NCBI GenBank assembly: GCA_012934845.2
Contig: WNNJ02003433.1
Span: 62,001 to 126,000 of the forward strand
From: Pomphorhynchus laevis
Taxonomy: Eukaryota > Acanthocephala > Palaeacanthocephala > Echinorhynchida > Pomphorhynchidae
Reading direction: 5' to 3'
DNA length: 64,000 nucleotides
In this document: positions 58,201 through 64,000 of the stretch, piece after piece
Numbering within the stretch: the first letter of the stretch is position 1
Layout of the letters: each line of letters starts with the position of its first letter
Program-made: the position numbers and the translations under genes
The notes under the pieces: generated by a model
Seen by the model: only the letters and a program-made list of their open reading frames with translations
Told to the model about the DNA's origin: nothing
Database searches by the model: none

Positions 58201-61164
58201 TTCATTTGACGAAATTACTCTTTACTATTAGGATATCGTCATTTCTATCAAGGACTCTCCCTGAACTGTCCTTGATGATTCCAGTTAGTGCAATATCCTT
58301 CGATTTTTTATCTCTGATTCTGGCTAACTTGAATATGAAAATTTTTTCATTATCTATTTCGAGTTTATCATATATGTCCTGATCAGCTTCCATCTTTGTC
58401 ATGGCAAACTTACGTGTCGCATCTTTATTGGCCTGCTTATATGCCTCTTTATTCTCAACCTTTGAATCAAAATCCTGTTTCTTTTTGGCTGCCTTTTTTC
58501 GACCGACGGCATCTTTAACTGTCTGATTCCACCACGAAGCCTCCTTATTTGGTGGTTTCCCCTGAAAGCAGTCCAAAAATTGACTTCGATTCTTCAATGA
58601 TGATTGCGGCCGTTTTATTCCACCATACTTCAGGATTCCGCATTTAAATATTAAGTTTCTATACAAGTGATTTTTTAAATCTGTTCTTCAGGATACATTC
58701 TTTCATCTTCCACCATTTAATTTTCGGAGTAATGACTGTTTTTTCTGCACCATTTAATTTTCGGAGTAATGACTGTTTTTTCTGTGTCCCTTTTGTCCTA
58801 ATCTTCAAGTCCACAACTATAACTCAGTGTTGTAGAACACATTCTTCTTCTAAAATCGTCATTGCGTTTAACACTTCACTCCACTTTGCAATCGGGTATA
58901 ATATGAAGTCAATATGGCTTGAATATCCACCACTCGAATATGTGATGAGATGCTTCGGTGTTTTCTGAAAAAATGTATTGACTAAACGCAGCTCATTAGC
59001 CACTGAATAGTCTAAAAGCTTTTCACCGTCGACATTTCTCTTTCCCATGCTATGTCTGCCGTGGATTTGCTCAAAGCCATCTCGATCCGACGTGTCCATT
59101 GAAATCTCCAAGTATCACATATCGACAGTTTCTTGTCATTGTTGTTTGGGATAGGTCTTGCCAGAATTCCTCCTTCTATTTAGAAAATATTGTATAATTA
59201 TTATGGAACAATAATGTTTATTTTAACATCATTACTATTGTGGTAGGATTTATTCATATATCATTGAGGTAGGCCACATATCATTATACTAATTCTAACA
59301 ACATAATTCATTAAATCACAAAATGCCAAAGATTTTATTACAAGTAGTTGAGCGAGAAGAGTTGTTTGTAATTTCCGATTTGAAAAAACCACATCTCATT
59401 AAATTAATTCTAATAATATAATTCCTATATCTCATTGATATATTATTAGAGCAAATTATTTTAGCTCTGCAAAAAAGTAACATTGCGAAATGTCCATCTT
59501 TTTCAAATGACAAACATATTTGGTGTTTGGAAAAACTGTTCGTAATTTTTCTGATGATAATAGTAGCTATCGAAAGATTGCAATTTTATTACTAATTTCT
59601 TCATTCTTGTAAATTTATAAATATTGATAAGCACATCAATATTTAAACTGGAATTACTTTTAACTTTGGAGGAGTTTTGATAACTTTAAAATTTGGAGAT
59701 ATAAAACCTGTAGACTGAGATTCCATCATCCATACTTAAATTATAAAACATTACATCATCATAATAAATGAGCATTTCATCATCAATAAAATAACTTTTA
59801 GGCAACATGATATGTTTTCAATCGTTTTATTTCGATAGTCAATAAGATATTTCGATTTTTTTTCGATTAAATTAAAAATTCGAAAAAATTTAGAAACTAC
59901 TTATTGAATTTACAATCTACTACTCGAACTATTAGTAATATTATGATAGTAATAAGTATCATTATTACTTATTACTCATTGCTTAACATAAATTATCATT
60001 AATGAATCTAACTACTCATTATTACTGTATCTACTACTTATTGCTTTTAAATTTCGTGTTATTCATGTAAATGTTGTGTTTGGTAAATAATTAGTTTTAA
60101 ATGAAATATTTAAAATGTTGAATTTTGATTTCATTACGCAGTGAATAAGATTAAGTGAATAATAATTTTTAATAAAATCATATTTTCACATAGTATTTGT
60201 TTAAGTTAATATAGCAAAAATATAAAATTACCATAACTAATCTATCTCGCAAATGAATACAATGCGTTCTAATTTTTATTTGATAAAATTTAATTTTTTA
60301 TTTTAAAATTAAAATTTACACTACATCCTAAAAAATATAAAAATCATATCGTGTATTAATTTGTTCTAGAGCAAACAAATAATAAAGATAATAATAACAT
60401 AATTTTTTAAATAGAATTAAAACATAAAATAAGAGATATTAGAAACGTTTTAAAAATTAAAAATCACTTACAACTCTGTAAGGTTCGAATTTGAACCTAA
60501 GAATAATATATTTGTATCAGCAAAATTAACGTTTCCTTTGTAATCACTAAAATAAAATAATTATTTAATATGTATTTTAGATGTTTCATTGATCAAATGC
60601 AAAATCAAATAAATTTGGTAAGCCTTAAACAAAATAAGTTTGAGAAAATCTTTTATATTTTCCATAATAGCTATTAATCACTAATGAAATTTTATAATAC
60701 ATTGTTAAAATATCAATGTTTTGTCACAAATACCAAATGTAGATATAAACATATTAAGAAACAATAATCAAATTTTTTTATTATAAAATAGAAAACACTT
60801 GGAATTTATAACGTCATGTGATAACGTAAATTTGCATACGTACATTTAAAACAATTTAAACATGTTCTAAAAATTAAAATTTACGTACAGTTTTACCAAT
60901 CCCGACCATAAAACTTTGGATATTACATTTGGATAAGCAAGAAATACATTTCCATCGTAAACACTAAAATATAATAATTATTTAAAATGTTTTTTTAGAT
61001 TTCCTCAGTAAAATGATTATTAAAGTATAACCTACTCTAAAGACTGTATAGGAGAAATGTTTTGAGCTTCCCGTTTTTGAAATGCATTCAGATTGTTGCC
61101 AATTTTTTTAACTGTTATTTCTTTAGTTTCTTCGTCAGAATTAATTATTTCCTTAACTTTATCG
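52223..61164 (-). CDS. Right-arm copies of the putative LRR exons
   Basis: Minus-strand exons, 5' to 3': 61164-61036, 60963-60889, 60546-60472, 55573-55508, 53385-53320 and 52282-52223. Splice sites and phases are as in the left arm. The only residue change noticed is V for F in the first exon. Only these sub-intervals are proposed as coding. If the gene is functional, the minus-strand continuation would lie in the spacer, perhaps at 46489-46625. Which copy is ancestral cannot be told. Confidence 0.5.
53871..54307 (+). CDS. Ubiquitin-specific protease C-terminal exon (right arm)
   Basis: Sequence-identical at protein level to the minus-strand exon 36184-35748: zinc-ribbon-like CSKCNC, HLKRYDY, His box NHYGGMDSGHYTAYC and YDDNQVRKV. 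The catalytic Cys-box half is not found in the arm or spacer on this strand. Intact reading frame in both copies argues for recent duplication, not necessarily for function. Confidence 0.8.
54561..54839 (+). CDS. Unrecognised frame, right-arm copy
   Basis: Right-arm counterpart of 35214-35537, with one residue change (KAC for KTC) and an altered start because of a longer A-run upstream. See the left-arm entry for what can be seen. Confidence 0.3.
   Translation: MFNLLNNYNLCKNLQKACKKLINKSDLKVRYKKFSKLSKFEISYFIKIYRLRYYTIFTCSNLCENKNLFLKNKCYIYFNRVVYGISLFNMSI
56100..56423. repeat. Foldback with two outward hammerhead-like cores (right arm)
   Basis: Copy of 33630-33953. CTGATGA lies at 56355-56361 on plus and 56168-56162 on minus; the short plus (60-codon) and minus (77-codon) frames through it are chance readings of the structure. 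Confidence 0.85.
56541..58171. other. Arm sequence, no gene recognised
   Basis: AT-rich; 57772-58160 is the dispersed segment shared with 7640-8032. A 61-codon frame at 57032 differs in length between arms because of a 1-base indel and is unlikely to be coding. Confidence 0.5.
58172..59713. other. Right-arm-only block with LINE piece
   Basis: Replaces left-arm 30617-31885. Holds the RTE-like LINE fragment at 58196-59178; the remaining ~530 bp are AT-rich with no recognised feature. Confidence 0.8.
58196..59178 (-). pseudogene. RTE-like LINE fragment: endonuclease end and linker
   Basis: Minus strand, in order: a GDFNGHVG-type block (~59130-59095, frame-shifted), RDGFEQIHGRHSMGKRNVDG, LLDYSVANELRLVNTFFQKT, HLITYSSGGYSSHIDFIL (the S-x-x-D-x-I catalytic block of the exonuclease-endonuclease-phosphatase fold), then KWWKMKE and, at 58560-58330, ASWWNQTVKDAVGRKKAAKK and FKLARIRDKKSKDIALTGII. 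These are typical of RTE-type LINEs. The reverse transcriptase is missing: the piece is cut at its 3' side, unlike ordinary 5'-truncated LINE copies. A 37-bp direct duplication (58711 and 58748) interrupts it. Confidence 0.8.
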
Positions 61165-61559
61165 CTAAGCAAAAGTACAAGGTTGAATTGAAGGTTTAAA
61201 ATAATTGTTTTGTGCATTACTTACGAAATATTAGCCTGAAGAAACATATTTTAGAGTTAGAAAAATTAATTTTAATTTTTATCAAAACAATTAATGACGT
61301 CATAACTTCGGCAATAAAACTATGCATCTAATTCAGAAATATTAGGTTGTTATGAAAGAAAATTTCTTTAAACTGGTATTTACCCAAAATATCGATGTGG
61401 AGCGATATTTTCATTTGTATTTTTGAAATATACATATATATGCTATAATAATTATAACGCCTATCTAACAAAAATTAAACCATCAAGTAAATATAAATAT
61501 ATGGATAAAATTGAATTAATAGAATCCTTAAATATTTAATAAATCAAAATTATTTAAAA

Positions 61560-61860
61560 GTATGGACATCTATATTTAGACAAGTAAAAGGTGTTCCAAT
61601 GGGTGGTAATAGTAGCCCAATTATAGCTGACTTTTTTTAAGCTTTATAGAATATGAATTTGTTCATAACTGTGTAAAAAATAAATCTAAACAATATAAAT
61701 ATATGAAATATATGTTTCGATACATTGATGATATATGTGTATTTAATTCTACTAATTTTTATTCTATTAGTGAACAAATTTATCCAGAAAGCCTTATTCA
61801 TAACAAAACCAATATTAATGATAATGAAGGTATATATTTAGATATATACATTAAATAAAC
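61560..61860 (+). pseudogene. PLE reverse transcriptase fragment with active site
   Basis: KVWTSIFRQVKGVPMGGNSS then PIIADFF, and after a break KYMKYMFRYIDDICVFN, then YPESLIHNKTNINDNEGIYL. This covers the GxPMG block, the YxDD catalytic block (YIDD) and the YP-E-L block of the PLE polymerase, the part missing from the copy at 8030-9270. Decayed. Confidence 0.75.
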
Positions 61861-62170
61861 TTGATTTTCAACAGTATTCTAAAACTTTAAGATATCACAA
61901 ATACTCTAGAATGTCTAGTAAGTCGTAGTTATTTTTAAAATGTCAAACACATATCTTTATTAAAGACATTAATAATTAAAAAATACGTGTACCTCTAATG
62001 GGAGGTAAGAGTAGCTCAGTTTAGTAGATTTACAATTATTCACCGACATGCAGTGTCCAATTCATTAATAATACAGCTAACATTTAAAATTAAACCTTTA
62101 AGCAAATATAAATAAATGGAGAAAATTAATGTAGAATAGAATAGAGTAGATAGATAAATTAATGTAGAAG

Positions 62171-62909
62171 CGAGTATCATCATTTGGTCTGCTTCATCAA
62201 TTATCCTCGTGTGAATTCTTTAATCATAGATGCAGCACTGTACACTACAATCAGCGTAGGTGTACCTCATCAGCAGTGAGCCTACGCCTACATTTCGTGT
62301 TTCGGTCCTTTAATGATCTGCTGAAATTTTTCTCTGCTGCCTTTCTGTAAAAACAAACGATACAATTTGTAAGGAAAACATTTCCACTTGTGCAAACTGT
62401 ACGTTGTTTCCGTCTTTTGTAACAAAATGACGGAGATAGCACTACAGTTGCCGGAAACAACCGACAATCTGTCTTTTGAATCTTCTTGACAGGAAACCGG
62501 AATCTGCCAGGGTAATAGAATGAATAATTGCATACACGAGCGAGTATCATCATTTGGTCGGCTTCATCAATTATCCTCGTGTGAATTCTTTAATCCTAGA
62601 TGCAGCACTGTACACTACAATCAGCGTAGGTGACCTCATCAGCAGTGAGCCTACGCCTACATTTCGTGTTTCGGTCCTTTAATGATCTGCTGAAATTTTC
62701 CTCTGCTGCCTTTCTGTAAAAACAAACGATACAATTTGTAAGGAAAACATTTCCACTTGTGCAAACTGTACGTTGTTTCCGTCTTTTGTAACAAAATGAC
62801 GGAGATAGCACTACAGTTGCCGGAAACAACCGACAATCTGTCTTTTGAATCTTCTTGACAGGAAACCGGAATCTGCCAGGGTAATAGAATGAATAATTGC
62901 ATACACGAG
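62171..62909 (-). repeat. Two tandem copies of a 369-370-bp repeat
   Basis: Each copy starts cgagtatcatcatttggtc and ends cagggtaatagaatgaataa, ttgcatacacgag; they differ at a handful of bases (for example gtctgc/gtcggc and a 2-base indel). Frames of 81-114 codons on the minus strand are carried in both copies but contain no recognised domain. The reverse orientation occurs at 43650-43890. Confidence 0.85.
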
Positions 62910-62938
62910 CGAGTATCATCATACTCGCTCGTGTATGC
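62899..62938. repeat. Perfect inverted repeat closing the tandem
   Basis: gcatacacgagcgagtat and its exact reverse complement flank catc. It marks the end of the second 369-bp copy and could be a hairpin terminus. Confidence 0.85.
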
Positions 62939-63051
62939 ATGTAATGTAGAACAGATAAAATAGAATCCTCAAATATTTTTAAAAAGTAGGATATACTTTT
63001 TAAATACTATAATGATATACTATTTATATACATATATTTATATGTATATAA

Positions 63052-63490
63052 AAGGATGTTTTTAAAATATCATTTGATGTTCTACTAACGACGACATCTA
63101 AAAATGTTAATCTATAATCTAATTCTAAATCTATTGTCCACTGAATAATTTAATCAAACAATTTATTGTTCTTAATATGTCCTGCACATCAATTGTGTTA
63201 TCACAAATAGCAAACGTATTATCCACATATATAATTCACATAACAATTTCATCCATCTTAGTGATATCATTTAATTCCCAATTATCACTAAGATGTATGG
63301 AATTGTTATGTGGATTTGATATGCCGATGATACGTTTGCTATTTGTGATAACACAATTGATGTAAAGGGCATATTAAGAGCAATAAATGGTTTTGATGAA
63401 AATATTTAGTGGACAATAGAATAAGATTATAGATTAACATTTTTAGAAGTCGTTGTTAGTAGAACATGCAAATATCATAAAAATATTAGT
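63052..63490. repeat. Foldback made from a PLE polymerase fragment (right arm)
   Basis: Inverted copy of 27080-27517, with the same ttgggaattaaatga-type centre (63267-63285). The 62-codon frame at 63177-63365 is a reading across the foldback. Confidence 0.7.
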
Positions 63491-64000
63491 AAGCTTGGAA
63501 ATTACAAATTAAACTAATTTCAAAATATAATATTTTTATTTTACTTTCGCATTTAGAGAAATTTTTGGCTCCAAATATGTTTTTACAAAAGCAAAAGTAT
63601 ACATGTTCATCGCATTATCATGTGCGTATTAGAGAATATTTTATATTTGATATAATTTGGTTTTAAATGTTAACAATTATTTACATACTTTATTATTTTT
63701 ATCCTTACTATTTTTATTTACTTTAAAAAGAAAGTAAAACTAGTACTGTCTTTAGTACTTTAAAGTACAAAAGACAGCAGCAGCGAAATATGTAGGCAAT
63801 GCTAGCCTACGCAATGTCAACTATGGAGACGCCCTCTTTCTACAAAAAATGAAAATAAGCTTCGAGCTTGTTCGGGCCGTCTCTGCCTGCTTACGAGCCC
63901 CGAGATCTACGCGTCGAAATCCGATTCAGTACGGCATTTAAAAAACATTTGAATAAAAAAAATTTGTTCACTTTAAAAAGAAAGTTTGAGAGATAATGCT

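Larger units (their letters stand above)
61430..63049. other. Right-arm-only block with PLE piece and tandem repeat
   Basis: Replaces left-arm 27518-28897. Contains PLE polymerase sequence (61590-61860) and two tandem 369-370-bp copies (62171-62909). Confidence 0.8.
52095..64000 (-). repeat. Right arm of the large inverted duplication (continues past the window)
   Basis: Reverse complement of 37962-26571 apart from two non-matching blocks (58172-59713 and 61430-63049). The inner edge is sharp near tatacttttattgatttcta at 52095. Confidence 0.93.

Noticed and set aside
1-64000. tRNA or rRNA genes
   Set aside because: No cloverleaf with A and B boxes and no rRNA core sequence was recognised on reading; a tRNAscan-type search was not possible.

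Overview
The window is animal nuclear DNA: strongly AT-rich, rich in repeats, with short exons bounded by AG/GT splice signals and with several classes of eukaryotic retroelement. The mix (non-LTR elements with a restriction-like endonuclease, CR1-like and RTE-like LINEs, many Penelope-like element (PLE) remnants, a Merlin/IS1016-like DNA transposon) points to an invertebrate. I cannot name the species. Nothing suggests a bacterium, organelle or virus.

Layout. 1-2.5 kb: broken LINE pieces. 2.5-4 kb and 6.9-7.6 kb: AT-rich dispersed repeats. 3.96-6.85 kb: the best LINE copy (minus strand), with a 400-codon reverse transcriptase frame. 7.6-9.6 kb: a PLE remnant between two segments that recur inside the large inverted duplication. 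9.6-24.9 kb: a satellite of about 375-378 bp per unit in two opposite blocks (about 2.1 kb and 12.2 kb), with a 655-bp sequence at 11.7-12.4 kb repeated inverted at 25.3-26.0 kb. 26.57-37.96 kb and 52.10-64.00 kb: two arms of a very large, nearly identical inverted duplication; the right arm runs off the window. 37.96-52.10 kb: a 14-kb spacer with LINE, PLE and Merlin-like elements.

Host-gene content is small. Each arm carries a series of short exons with strong splice sites, nearly all starting with 1 nt and ending with 2 nt of a split codon. They resemble leucine-rich-repeat exons. In an intron between two of them, on the opposite strand, lies the C-terminal exon of a ubiquitin-specific protease. 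Both genes occur twice because of the duplication, and neither is complete here. Two further possible exons lie in the spacer.

The most interesting signals are structural: (i) a foldback in each arm whose two halves carry outward-facing hammerhead-ribozyme-like cores, next to PLE sequence, a class known to carry hammerheads; (ii) a separate family of five CTGANRA-T-hairpin-GAAA motifs with covarying stems; (iii) the inverted duplication itself, whose arms match closely except at two places where each arm holds a different block. A haplotype or assembly artefact must be excluded for (iii).
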